From the NCBI GenBank assembly GCA_028280715.1, contig JANQLG010000028.1, positions 1-58,338 of the forward strand: a stretch of 58,338 bases of DNA. Direction: 5' to 3'. Position numbers and translations under genes: made by a program. The notes under the pieces were generated by a model, which worked only from the letters and a program-made list of their open reading frames with translations, was not told the DNA's origin and searched no databases. Of the stretch, positions 6,746-15,628 are shown piece after piece. Origin of the DNA: Spongiibacteraceae bacterium (GTDB lineage Bacteria; Pseudomonadota; Gammaproteobacteria; Pseudomonadales; Dasaniaceae). Position 1 is the stretch's first letter. The number at the start of each line of letters is the position of its first letter.

Positions 6746-7576
6746 GTGAATATTGTATTGTCACCTAAAATGTCACCTAAGATGTTATCTTTCAAATATC
6801 ATCTATCGTTTGTTTTGGCGATGTTGATATCTTTACCTGTTTTCGCTCAAGAAAATCGTCAAAGTAATCTGGCTGTCAGCTCAGTTCCCGATGTAATCCA
6901 TCATACATTTTTAGTTAACGAGCGGATTGAAAAGAGGATGAGAGTTGATCTGCTAAAAATTGAATTGGCAAAATTGGTCGCGCAACGGTTAGGTGTTAAT
7001 CCTGTTAACCATGCTTGTCCTTTTAAACGTTGTATGGCGGATCTTTATAGTGGGCAGGGTGACTTAATATTTTTTCCTTCAGTCAGTGATGCTCGAAAAG
7101 AATATTTAACTTTTTTCAATGTGATAACTTTTCAGCAATCTTCTTTATCATTTGTAGTAAGAAAAGGAGAAGAGGAGCATTTGAAAAATCTTTCAGACCT
7201 GCGCGATTTAACTGTTGGTGTAGTATCTGGATATTATTATGCGGCAGAATTTAGTGAAGATAATGAAATCGCTAAACATGAAGTGAGTACTGAGCAACAG
7301 TTACCTGAGTTATTACTATCAAATCAAATTGACGCCTTTGTTGTCTATAAGTGGTTGCAACATGAGGAGTACCCAGAAATCACTGAGGCCCCCTTTCAGC
7401 TTCCCGTTGGCGACATTGCCTTTGCCGGTATTAGCAAAGCTTCTCCTCATTACTTATATTTCAATGAGCGCCTGCCAGATATTCTCAATAACCTAATAAT
7501 GGAAGGACATTTGAAAAGGCTTTGTCTGGAGTTGCGCGCAAACTGTTTTCCAGAAATGTTAGATTATCGTCCCTAG
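6746..7576 (+). CDS. periplasmic solute-binding protein, family 3-like (paralogue B)
   Basis: This 276-aa protein is a close paralogue of the preceding one. Shared blocks include RMRVDLLKIELAKLVAQ, CPFKRCMADL, LPELLLSNQIDAF, NLIMEGHLKRLC and the two C-terminal Cys. The signal peptide ends near LPVFAQ. The start is taken as GTG at 6746 behind AAAGGGAGA. In-frame ATGs at 6770 and 6782 are possible, and a 12-nt tandem repeat (TCACCTAARATG) encodes the SPKM SPKM segment there. The pair arose by tandem duplication. No transporter subunits are nearby, so the ligand is unknown. Confidence 0.82.
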   Translation: MNIVLSPKMSPKMLSFKYHLSFVLAMLISLPVFAQENRQSNLAVSSVPDVIHHTFLVNERIEKRMRVDLLKIELAKLVAQRLGVNPVNHACPFKRCMADLYSGQGDLIFFPSVSDARKEYLTFFNVITFQQSSLSFVVRKGEEEHLKNLSDLRDLTVGVVSGYYYAAEFSEDNEIAKHEVSTEQQLPELLLSNQIDAFVVYKWLQHEEYPEITEAPFQLPVGDIAFAGISKASPHYLYFNERLPDILNNLIMEGHLKRLCLELRANCFPEMLDYRP

Positions 7577-7660
7577 CAATATCCTTAGTAATAAATGTGA
7601 TACAGATTTTTTTGAATTGCTACATTTCTAGGCTACGTTTCCAGCTACGCAAGAAAATAG

Positions 7661-8857
7661 TTATTCATCTCGCAACGCTTCTATCGGATCTAGTCTTGAC
7701 GCATTCCAGGCTGGAGTAATACCGGCAATCAAACCAATCACCATTGATAACAACCAAGCCATCAACAGATAAAAGGGATTCAATGCCAATGGTAATGAAG
7801 GTGCTAGCAATGCTAACAGAAGAACTAAAACGATAACTAATGCAATGCCGAGCAGGCCGCCGCTACCGGCGAGTACCATGGCTTCACCTAAGAACAAAAT
7901 TAACGTTTGCTGGCGAGTACAGCCTAATGCGCATAACAAACCAATTTCCGGTTTGCGTTCCCGCAGGGCGATAGTCATGATGGTAAGAATGCCCACTGCA
8001 CCGACAAACAGGGAAATGCCGCCGAGAGCTGCCACGGCCAGTGTTAGCAACGCTAATATACTATCGAGGCTGGCTAGCATATCTTCCTGAGTAAACAGCG
8101 TGAAATCTTCCGCTCGATGTCTGGTCTCTAATCGCTGACTAATGCGTTTGCTCATTTCTTTAGAGGTTGTCGATTCGCTAAAGACAATATCTATTTCCAT
8201 AACACCTTCGCGATCAAACATCTGCAGTGCTCGTCCCACCGGGATATACACTACATCGTCCAGATCAAAGCCTAGAAATTGGCCTTTACGTTCCATCACG
8301 CCAATGACCCGATAGCGCATGCCGCCTACCCGTATCATCTGCCCCAAAGCGCTAATGTTAGGAAATATTTCATTTTTCAATTTGTACCCAAGTACTGCAT
8401 AAGCCCTGGGGGATAATGGATCATCAGGCGGTAGGAAACGTCCCTGGGCGACATTAAACTTCCAGGCTTTTGCTGCTTCATGGCTAACTCCGAGAATGTC
8501 ACAATCCCGGGCAAGATCTCCGGCTTCCACCTCGCCTGCACCACTGACTACTGATACCACTGATTCCACATGGGGAAGGCTGCGCAAACTTTCAGCGTCT
8601 TCAACGGTCAATGGTTTAACTGTCCGCAGCATACCGGCCATACCTTGAGTAGTGACTTTGCCAGGGCTAACGGCAATGATGCGAGTGCCGAATTGCGAAA
8701 AGCTGCTCATCATATACTGACGTACACCTTCACCAATGGATGTCAGCATGGCGACGGCAGCAATACCAATGGCGATACCAAGCGTTGTCAATAAGCTGCG
8801 CTGGCGCTGACCGAGCACCGCTTTGAACACCCAATTAATAGTATCGATAATCGTCAT
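7661..8857 (-). CDS. ABC transporter permease, MacB/FtsX family (second permease)
   Basis: This 398-aa inner-membrane protein has one N-terminal membrane helix (about 20-40), a large periplasmic MacB-type domain and three C-terminal helices with the FtsX signature (near 270-385, including EIGLLCALGCTRQQ and LDPIEALRDE at the end). It starts 4 bp inside the end of the upstream permease gene, so the two are translationally coupled. It ends the operon adaptor - ATPase - permease - permease read from 11923 to 7661. Such systems export peptides, lipids or drugs through a tripartite pump. The substrate is not evident. Confidence 0.9.
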   Translation of the reverse strand: MTIIDTINWVFKAVLGQRQRSLLTTLGIAIGIAAVAMLTSIGEGVRQYMMSSFSQFGTRIIAVSPGKVTTQGMAGMLRTVKPLTVEDAESLRSLPHVESVVSVVSGAGEVEAGDLARDCDILGVSHEAAKAWKFNVAQGRFLPPDDPLSPRAYAVLGYKLKNEIFPNISALGQMIRVGGMRYRVIGVMERKGQFLGFDLDDVVYIPVGRALQMFDREGVMEIDIVFSESTTSKEMSKRISQRLETRHRAEDFTLFTQEDMLASLDSILALLTLAVAALGGISLFVGAVGILTIMTIALRERKPEIGLLCALGCTRQQTLILFLGEAMVLAGSGGLLGIALVIVLVLLLALLAPSLPLALNPFYLLMAWLLSMVIGLIAGITPAWNASRLDPIEALRDE

Positions 8858-10068
8858 TTGTGTTTCTGCAACGCGGTTACTGGTTGCAGCTCGCTGGCTC
8901 GTTTAGCCGGCAGCCAGGAAAATACCAGGCCAGTTAATAATGCTACTGCTATTGCAATTAACGTTGCCCAAGGCGGGGTTTGGAAGGGAACATTGGGTAT
9001 CAATTCGCGGCCTACTGTTACTAGCAACCAGCCGCTCAGCCAGCCAACGCCGGTGCCAACAGCAACGGTGATAATTGACTCCAGTAAAAATAATCGTTGT
9101 ACATCATCAGCACTGGCGCCAAGCGCCTTTAATAATCCAATCTCCTCAGTGCGCTGGCTAACATTAATCAACATCACATTCATGATCAGTACGCCGGCTA
9201 CTAGCAAGCTGATACCGGCGATGGCGGCGACACCCAGGGTGAGTACAACAAAGATATCATCAAAAGTGGCCAGCATCGCATCCGGGCTGATTACCGTGAT
9301 GTCCTCTTCGCCTTGATGTAAATCCGTCATTACTTCGATAATGCGTTGTTTGACTGAGTCTATGTCAAAGCCGGGTTTGACACTGACTAACAGTCTAAAT
9401 ATGCCGGGGGTATCAAATAATTTCTCTGCCGATGCTACTGAAATAATAATGGCGTCGCTGAGGTTCATGCCCATGGCATCACCGCGGCCTGCTAATACCC
9501 CAACGATGCGACAACGGTAATCGCCAATACGCAGTTTAATCCCAGTGGCAGATATCGAACCTAGCAACTCATCTTTTACTGTTTCACCAATGAGGCACTC
9601 ATTGCTATCTCGACGAAAATCATCGGTTTTAATATTTCGGCCCGAGGCCAGACGCAAACTCCTTAATGATACAAAGGCTTCAGTAGTGCCGAGCACCATA
9701 ACTTCTCTCGCTCTGGCATCATAGGAAACTTCTGCACTGCCAACGATCAGTGGTGCCAATTGATCTATAGAGGACAATCGTCTGCCGAGATTGTGAGTAT
9801 CATCCAGGGTAAGATCTCTCGGCGCTTCGCCCATTATCGGCGGTAGGCCACCGGTAGTTTCTTTTTTGCCGGGCAGCACTACTAGGATGTCTTTACCAAG
9901 AAAAGCGAATTCACCTAACACATATTGTCTAGCGCCTTCTCCTAAGGCGGTTAATACCACAACAGAGGCTACACCAATAGAAATGGCCAGCAGCACCATG
10001 ATGCTGCGGAAGCGATGTCTGAGAATAGCTTGCCAGCAGAAAAACACTTGGTCAGCAATATTCACCAC
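8854..10068 (-). CDS. ABC transporter permease, MacB/FtsX family (first permease)
   Basis: This 404-aa protein has the same topology as its neighbour: an N-terminal helix (IMVLLAISIGVASVVVLTAL), a periplasmic core, then three helices with TEEIGLLKALGASADDV and a terminal ELQPVTALQ. The two permeases are related but clearly diverged, suggesting a heterodimer instead of the usual MacB homodimer. It overlaps the next gene by 4 bp and follows the ATPase by 21 bp. Confidence 0.9.
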   Translation of the reverse strand: MVNIADQVFFCWQAILRHRFRSIMVLLAISIGVASVVVLTALGEGARQYVLGEFAFLGKDILVVLPGKKETTGGLPPIMGEAPRDLTLDDTHNLGRRLSSIDQLAPLIVGSAEVSYDARAREVMVLGTTEAFVSLRSLRLASGRNIKTDDFRRDSNECLIGETVKDELLGSISATGIKLRIGDYRCRIVGVLAGRGDAMGMNLSDAIIISVASAEKLFDTPGIFRLLVSVKPGFDIDSVKQRIIEVMTDLHQGEEDITVISPDAMLATFDDIFVVLTLGVAAIAGISLLVAGVLIMNVMLINVSQRTEEIGLLKALGASADDVQRLFLLESIITVAVGTGVGWLSGWLLVTVGRELIPNVPFQTPPWATLIAIAVALLTGLVFSWLPAKRASELQPVTALQKHK

Positions 10069-10089
10069 AATTAACCTGTTAGCTGTTGA

Positions 10090-10791
10090 TTACGTTGATA
10101 GTTCAACTTCGCGATCGATAATATCTTCATCGACTGTACCATCTAACATTTTGATGCGCCGCGGCGCTCTGGCGCCCAATACGGCATCGTGAGTCACCAT
10201 CAATAAAGTAATGCCGTCCCGGTTTAATTCTTCAATTAATTCCATGACTTCAATGCCTGAATGACTATCCAGATTGCCAGTTGGTTCATCGGCCAATAAT
10301 ATCGAAGGGCGACGAACAATGGCGCGCGCCAAGGCTACTCGTTGCCGTTGGCCCCCGGATAGCTGATTGGGTAAGTGATGTGCACGATCTTCAATACCCA
10401 GTCGTTGCATTGCCTGACTCGACAAACGGTGCCGCTCACCATTGCTAATCCCTGCCAACATCATCGGTAGTTCGATGTTTTCTCTGGCGGTCAATCGGGG
10501 AACGAGATGGTAAGCTTGAAACACAAAGCCAATATATTCGCTGCGCATTGCGGCTCGTTGGTTATCAGTCAATTGATTGGTATCAGTGTCGGACAAGCCG
10601 TAGTAACCACTGTCAGGCCGATCCAGCAAGCCGAGCATATTAAGTAGGGTTGATTTGCCGGAGCCGGATGGCCCCATTACGGAAAGGTATTCACCGGCAT
10701 TGATGGTCAGGTTAACGTGATTGAGTGCCTGTACGCTGCTTTCGCCCAGATAAAAGGTTTTGCAGACATCGCGTAGTTCAATCATCATCAA
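10090..10791 (-). CDS. ABC transporter ATPase, MacB/LolD type
   Basis: This 233-aa nucleotide-binding subunit has Walker [10 protein letters not shown] (residues 40-48), Q-loop [10 protein letters not shown], signature LSGGQRQR (144-151), Walker [13 protein letters not shown] and an H-loop in VTHD. The domain is not fused to a permease, unlike E. coli MacB. The start overlaps the adaptor stop by 14 bp. Three Met codons open the frame (MMMIEL), so the exact start could shift by one or two codons. Confidence 0.93.
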   Translation of the reverse strand: MMMIELRDVCKTFYLGESSVQALNHVNLTINAGEYLSVMGPSGSGKSTLLNMLGLLDRPDSGYYGLSDTDTNQLTDNQRAAMRSEYIGFVFQAYHLVPRLTARENIELPMMLAGISNGERHRLSSQAMQRLGIEDRAHHLPNQLSGGQRQRVALARAIVRRPSILLADEPTGNLDSHSGIEVMELIEELNRDGITLLMVTHDAVLGARAPRRIKMLDGTVDEDIIDREVELST

Positions 10792-11923
10792 TCACCGCGG
10801 GAACACCCTCAGCAATGCCAGGCTGATCCGGGTTGCGAACCACTTTATCGCCTTGTGCCAGCCCGTTAGTGACTTCGGTAAAAGTCCAGTCACCGATGCC
10901 CGTTTCGATGGTCTGTTGAGTTAATGTGCTGTCCTCAGTAGAGAATAGCCACACTTTGTTATCTGCCAAAATGACTTCTGTGGGTAAGCGCAATGTTTGT
11001 GGTTTGCTATTGAGGATGACAGTGATATCGGCACTGTAACCAACTAACAGTTCAACTTGTTCGGGAAAATCCAGCAGTTGTACATCCACGTCGACGGTTC
11101 TGGCTTGCTTGGCTAAATCCACCACATAGGGTGCGATGCGAATCACTTCACCACTGAATTCCATATCGCGAAAGGCATCCAGTGTTATTCTGGCAGGCAT
11201 ACCATTTCTGAGTTCGCTGGCATCCACTTCATCAATCGGTGCCGTGACATAGAGACAGGAATAATCAATCAGATCAACTGCTGGTGGTGTGGCCACACCG
11301 GGAGGAGACGGCGTGACATATTCACCGACTTCGCCATTAATTTCAGCGACAATGCCAGCAAAAGGCGCGCGTAACTGTGTGCGTTCAAGTAGCGCCTGTT
11401 GTAATTCAAGGCGTGCTTCGGCAACACCTTGCTGATTTTCGGCGGCATCGCATAAACGCTGTTGCGATTCAGCTGCAGATTGCGTGTTATCGACGTCTTC
11501 TTCAGAAGCTAATGACCTTTCTGCCAACTTGGCAATGCGTTTGGCTTCCCTAGATTTAAGTCCGGCCAAGACACAGGCTGACTCGGCGTCATGTTGTACT
11601 GCTTGAAAATGCTCCTGGGCCTGGGCTAATTCGGCCTGGCGATCACGGTTCCACAATTCTAACAATAATTGCCCCTGCTCAACGCGATCGCCTTCATCCA
11701 CCAGTAAACGATCGACAACTCCTCCTAGAGGCATGGAGAGTTTGGATCGTCGACAGGCTTTGATAGTACCGGCGCGGGTATTGCTAACAGTTGCTTCTAC
11801 GGGGCCGATGCTCACCTCGCTCACTAATACGTCGACAGGTTGTTGCTGAAATCGTTGATAGAAAACAGCAATGCCAATACCCACAATGATTAGTAGGGTG
11901 ATGAAAAAGCGTTTTGCTGTCAT
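10778..11923 (-). CDS. periplasmic adaptor (HlyD/MFP) of the ABC exporter
   Basis: This 381-aa protein is anchored by an N-terminal helix (about 5-22, FFITLLIIVGIGIAVF). A biotinyl-lipoyl-like half (GGVVDRLLVDEGDRVEQGQ), an alpha-hairpin rich in Ala/Glu (about 90-180), the second lipoyl half (RAPFAGIVAEINGEVGEYV) and beta-barrel domains follow. It is the first gene of the four-gene operon and would bridge the permeases to an outer-membrane channel, perhaps the TolC encoded at 27892-29310. A GGGGAGATC ribosome binding site precedes the start. Confidence 0.9.
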   Translation of the reverse strand: MTAKRFFITLLIIVGIGIAVFYQRFQQQPVDVLVSEVSIGPVEATVSNTRAGTIKACRRSKLSMPLGGVVDRLLVDEGDRVEQGQLLLELWNRDRQAELAQAQEHFQAVQHDAESACVLAGLKSREAKRIAKLAERSLASEEDVDNTQSAAESQQRLCDAAENQQGVAEARLELQQALLERTQLRAPFAGIVAEINGEVGEYVTPSPPGVATPPAVDLIDYSCLYVTAPIDEVDASELRNGMPARITLDAFRDMEFSGEVIRIAPYVVDLAKQARTVDVDVQLLDFPEQVELLVGYSADITVILNSKPQTLRLPTEVILADNKVWLFSTEDSTLTQQTIETGIGDWTFTEVTNGLAQGDKVVRNPDQPGIAEGVPAVIDDD

Positions 11924-12152
11924 GTGATCTCCCCGCAGAATGTTGTAGATAATAGTGAGTTAGCGAATTAGCATAAAGCAAAACTGGATAGAAACAGCCC
12001 GAATATATCAATAAATAGCCGACTTTATAACAGCTAAATGATGCCGTTTTACTCATCATGTGTCTGAGTAACTTAAGCAATAGCCGAAGTGATAGAACTG
12101 TGTTGCCACAGTAAAGAAATTGAGTCGTAAGTTAGAAAGACGGAATGGTTAT

Positions 12153-12596
12153 TCAATGAGTGACTGATACAAGTACACCGGCCATTACCAATGCTGCTCC
12201 AAGCAATTTGCGAGTATTTAGCGGGTCACTGGGGACTTTAAATAATTGAAAATGGCTGACTAGCATCGCCATAATGATCTGGCCGGCAATAATAAGAATA
12301 AAAAGTTGTCGTGCTCCCAAAATCGGCATTAAGTAAGTCATCCCGAAGATCATCAGTGCACTCATAATACCGGAGAGAAATAGATAAGGCGGAATCGTGC
12401 TGACTTTTTTCATGGTGTCAAAGGGCACGAATATCGCCAATAAAAGCACAGTGGTTAGCAAGCCAATCATGTAGAACACAATATTAGCGGCTATAGCGGA
12501 GTCCAGATGTTTTGAAATCTGTCCATTCATTGGCATGTAAATGGCAACAATAGCTCCAAGTGCGATTGCCATCGCCATATAAGCAAATGTTTGCAT
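12153..12596 (-). CDS. YdcZ-type (DUF606) small DMT-superfamily transporter
   Basis: This 147-aa membrane protein has five hydrophobic helices and the family features GxxxxxxxxxNGQISKHLDS near the start and GxxLVMAGV near the end. DUF606/YdcZ proteins are half-size members of the drug/metabolite superfamily and often work as dimers. It stands alone on the minus strand behind the exporter operon, with no regulator close by. The substrate is unknown. Confidence 0.85.
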   Translation of the reverse strand: MQTFAYMAMAIALGAIVAIYMPMNGQISKHLDSAIAANIVFYMIGLLTTVLLLAIFVPFDTMKKVSTIPPYLFLSGIMSALMIFGMTYLMPILGARQLFILIIAGQIIMAMLVSHFQLFKVPSDPLNTRKLLGAALVMAGVLVSVTH

Positions 12597-12668
12597 GATT
12601 AATACCTAAATAATTACTTAGGTATGGATAATGGAGCAGTTAACTATTGTTGTCATCTGTTTCATTAT

Positions 12669-13397
12669 TTAACGAGGGATTGGGAAATATTTTTTATATT
12701 CGTGAGATAAACATTCGAGATAATTGCTCTGCTTAGGTGATAGCCATGAATATAATTGGAAAGGAATGGGTGGTATGGTTTTGACGATATAAACGTTATC
12801 AAGGTTGTAGTTATCGATAAGGTCTGCCGATACTTTCTCTCCCCAAATTGCATAATCGGCACGGCTGGAATTCACCATCATAAGTGCTGCGCTAATACTG
12901 TCTGATTCAACATCCTTGTCAGAATTAAGCAAATATTGGCTAGCCTTTTCTAATACTTCAGGACTATTGCCCCAAGCACCTTTGACAATAACACCACTGT
13001 ATTGCTTAAGTTCGGTAATGTCGTTGATAGTGATACTGCGGTTAGCATAAACCACTAGTTGATCGGCAAAAGAGGGTGTGGGGATCTTTAGCATATCGGG
13101 TGTAAGTGGGGGCACAGTACTGGGCCGAAAAAAATCTACGTCCAAGTCGCCTTTACTGAGAGACGAGAAAGCCCTTTTTTCTGACATGAAAACCATATTG
13201 GGTTTTATGCCGCAAGCGATATAGGGGCGTTTAAAGCTTTCCTCAAGCTGTTGAGAACCGTCAGCTGTTTCTTCGTTGAATCCACGAGGGGTATAACCCC
13301 GATAAATATTGAAAGTTTCAGCCTCGGAATGAGTGCTGTTGGCGCTGGTTTGTGTGCTGACAACAATAAGAAAAAAACAAGTAGTTATTTTTATCAT
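12669..13397 (-). CDS. periplasmic solute-binding-like protein, family 3-type
   Basis: The 242-aa product starts at the ATG at 13397 with a signal peptide (MIKITTCFFLIVVSTQTSA). A longer open frame reaches 13613, but the extra 72 residues look non-coding. The mature domain has a family 3-like layout: NIYRGYTPRGFNEE, FSSLSKGDLDVDFFRPS, INDITELKQYSGVIVKGAWG and NSSRADYAIWGEKV. It is distantly similar in layout to the pair at 5647-7576. No transport genes adjoin it. The ligand is unknown. Confidence 0.7.
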   Translation of the reverse strand: MIKITTCFFLIVVSTQTSANSTHSEAETFNIYRGYTPRGFNEETADGSQQLEESFKRPYIACGIKPNMVFMSEKRAFSSLSKGDLDVDFFRPSTVPPLTPDMLKIPTPSFADQLVVYANRSITINDITELKQYSGVIVKGAWGNSPEVLEKASQYLLNSDKDVESDSISAALMMVNSSRADYAIWGEKVSADLIDNYNLDNVYIVKTIPPIPFQLYSWLSPKQSNYLECLSHEYKKYFPIPR

Positions 13398-13711
13398 GGG
13401 TGTGTTTCTCTGCCATATAGCAAGCCGTATAAAAGCCCACAGCCTATTTGACCTATGATAGTTTATGTGAAGATGATCACAAAGCTTTAGCGGTGGCCAG
13501 CTAGACGAACCTGCAGAAAAATCTGACAAAACGTGATCCACTTCAATATTTGTGTCATTTTGAAATGATGAGTAAGCGCTGTAATAAAAAGCTTGCATAA
13601 CATCACCCCGCAAACATATGATTCACTTCCAAGTGCGCAATATGCGGCAGTTTCGATAATTATTTAATTTTGACTATACTTTCGCATAAGACAGGGGAGA
13701 AATGTTCTGCG

Positions 13712-14179
13712 ATGACCACTTGGAATTATCGCGTAATCAGGAAGACTTGCGCTGACACCCGAGAAGTCACCTACCAAATCCACGAAGTCTATTATCAGGC
13801 CGACGGCAGCATCGACTGCTGGAATCACGTTGCTGTAGAACCCCTGGGCACTTCAGAGCCCGCCCTGCGTAATGATATTCAGTCCTTTCTAAGAGCCTTT
13901 CGCCTGCCAGTTTTGGAAGAACATTACATCAATGGCAAAGCAAAATTATTGGCGGAAAGACCGATGAAGGTTGATGAAGATTTACATGCGGATTATGTCA
14001 ACAAAACAACACGTGCTGCCGGTTATTTAAACCAAATTTTGGGAAATCACTTATTGCTTAAAAACGAGCCCAATCTGCGACGAGCCTATAATAAAGTCGA
14101 CCAGGCTTTAGCTGAGCTGCATGCTATTCTTGAAAACAGTGAGAGTAACGAGAGTAGTGAAAGCAAGGAGTGCGTTTAA
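13712..14179 (+). CDS. conserved hypothetical protein
   Basis: This 155-aa soluble protein begins MTTWNYRVIRKTCADTREV. I choose the ATG at 13712, because an upstream TTG at 13670 adds 14 unconvincing residues. GGGGAG at about 13692-13697 is a little far upstream. The N-terminal half looks like a small beta domain (YQIHEVYYQADGSIDCW) and the C-terminal half is helical, ending in a Ser/Glu-rich tail. I know no function for it. It is followed after 22 nt by the DUF502 gene and is probably co-transcribed with it. Confidence 0.7.
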   Translation: MTTWNYRVIRKTCADTREVTYQIHEVYYQADGSIDCWNHVAVEPLGTSEPALRNDIQSFLRAFRLPVLEEHYINGKAKLLAERPMKVDEDLHADYVNKTTRAAGYLNQILGNHLLLKNEPNLRRAYNKVDQALAELHAILENSESNESSESKECV

Positions 14180-14201
14180 TTCTCGGTCGTGACTTTACTG
14201 C

Positions 14202-14831
14202 ATGAAACGTCTCAATAGCTTTATTAAAACCTCCGTTATCGGGGGATTGTTAATCATTTCTCCTCTGGTGATTCTGTTTATTGCCTTTCGCTGGGCATTT
14301 CGACAGATTGCCGATTTGATTCAGCCGCTTGCAGATCCCATCGCAAAAAATATCAGTGCACCGGATATTGCCATTGATTTGTTGGTGATTTTCTTGATTT
14401 TGTTAGGTTGTTTTGTGGTCGGTAATATCGCCACTACTACAACCGGCCAATGGTTGCACCGTCGTTTTGACCATGTCATGGCAAAGTTAGCGCCGGGCTA
14501 TAATCTGGTCAGAGATATTGTGCAGCAGTTGTTTGGCAACAGTGAAGATTCTGCTTTCAAAAAAGGCGATGTCGCCAGAGCCAGGTTATTCGGTGCCGAT
14601 GTGCCAACAGAGGTCACTTGCCTGGTCACCAGTTACCATAAAAATGGCTGGTATACGGTATTTGTGCCAACGGGTCCCAACCCCACATCAGGGATGATTT
14701 ACCATCTGCCAGCTGATCAGGTGGAACTTTTACCCCAGATTAAAGTCGATGAAGCATTCCGCACGATTATTGCCTGTGGTGCAGGCAGTGGTGAAATTTT
14801 TGAGCGAGCCAGGATTGGCAAAACTGATTAA
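14202..14831 (+). CDS. DUF502 family membrane protein
   Basis: This 209-aa protein has two membrane helices (about 10-30 and 58-80) and a C-terminal soluble domain with the DUF502 pattern: WLHRRFDHVMAKLAPGYNLV, ETCLV-type strand near residue 143, FVPTGPNPTSGMIYHLP and FRTIIACGAGS. DUF502 proteins are widespread inner-membrane proteins without an established biochemical role. Neighbours are a hypothetical protein and a membrane glutaredoxin. Confidence 0.88.
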   Translation: MKRLNSFIKTSVIGGLLIISPLVILFIAFRWAFRQIADLIQPLADPIAKNISAPDIAIDLLVIFLILLGCFVVGNIATTTTGQWLHRRFDHVMAKLAPGYNLVRDIVQQLFGNSEDSAFKKGDVARARLFGADVPTEVTCLVTSYHKNGWYTVFVPTGPNPTSGMIYHLPADQVELLPQIKVDEAFRTIIACGAGSGEIFERARIGKTD

Positions 14832-14872
14832 GTGGTAAATGCTCATAGCAGTTTTGTGTGATCAGTTAATGT

Positions 14873-15277
14873 ATGAATGCAAAATCTCCCCGTAACGCAG
14901 AGAGTAGTAAAGCGCTGCTAAGTCGATTTTATCCCGTATTGACTTTTATCGTCGTTGTGTTGGTGGTCAGCAACTGGTGGCGAATTGACCTATTGATAAA
15001 TCCCATTGATGCCGAAGGCATTCCCCCTGACAGTGTGGTGTTGTACTCCACTAGTTGGTGTCCCTATTGCCGCAAGGCCAGGCAGTTTCTACAGCAGGCC
15101 AACATTCCTTTTACCGAATACGATGTGGAAGAGTCGCCACGGGCCTATCAGCAATACATGAAAATCAGTGGCAAAGGCGTGCCGGTGATAACAGTCGGTA
15201 AACAAGTGATTCAAGGTTATGATCACAGAGTGATTCGTTCGGCGTTGTCCCAGTACGTCGAGCTACATAGCCAATAA
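14873..15277 (+). CDS. membrane-anchored glutaredoxin-like protein
   Basis: This 134-aa protein has an N-terminal membrane segment (about 20-38, VLTFIVVVLVVSNWW) followed by a glutaredoxin fold. The redox motif is WCPYC (near residue 64) and the cis-Pro loop is GKGVPVITV (about 100-108), then GYD. The strict CPYC dithiol site suggests thiol-disulphide exchange. The domain could face either side of the membrane. GshA, which makes glutathione, is encoded about 6 kb away. Confidence 0.88.
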   Translation: MNAKSPRNAESSKALLSRFYPVLTFIVVVLVVSNWWRIDLLINPIDAEGIPPDSVVLYSTSWCPYCRKARQFLQQANIPFTEYDVEESPRAYQQYMKISGKGVPVITVGKQVIQGYDHRVIRSALSQYVELHSQ

Positions 15278-15420
15278 TTTCATTGCTAAATTGTGATCCA
15301 TCTCTTCAATGGGCAACAATGTGGCTTGTGCTTATTGCACACTCGGCCAGTTGCCACTATGTTTAAATAAACTTGTTGTATTTCCACAACTTAGAATACC
15401 TCTGAGTAATACTATCTACC

Positions 15421-15621
15421 ATGGCCTATCAATGTAAGGATTGTAGCTATACCTGCAAGGGAACCTTTCCTGAGGGGCGTTGCCCGGCTTGTGGCTCCTA
15501 TCGTATAGGGATTAAGGGCTTGGGTGCTAAAGAGGAAAAAGCACGGAAAAATAGTATTTGGCTAGCGGTAACAGTGTCGCTTTGGCTGATTCTGGCTTGG
15601 CTGATTTATCAAAAACTGTAA
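15421..15621 (+). CDS. small zinc-ribbon membrane protein
   Basis: This 66-aa protein has two CxxC pairs (C5/C8 and C21/C24) that form a rubredoxin-like zinc ribbon (YQCKDC and RCPACG), a basic linker, and one C-terminal membrane helix (about 46-64). It starts only 8 nt before the DUF1631 gene region begins downstream of its stop, so they probably share a transcript. The precise role is unknown. Confidence 0.75.
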   Translation: MAYQCKDCSYTCKGTFPEGRCPACGSYRIGIKGLGAKEEKARKNSIWLAVTVSLWLILAWLIYQKL

Positions 15622-15628
15622 CTTCAGA

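Noticed and set aside
8858-9316. Open frame of 152 codons on the plus strand inside the first exporter permease
   Set aside because: It is antisense to a clear FtsX-type gene with no sign of its own signals.
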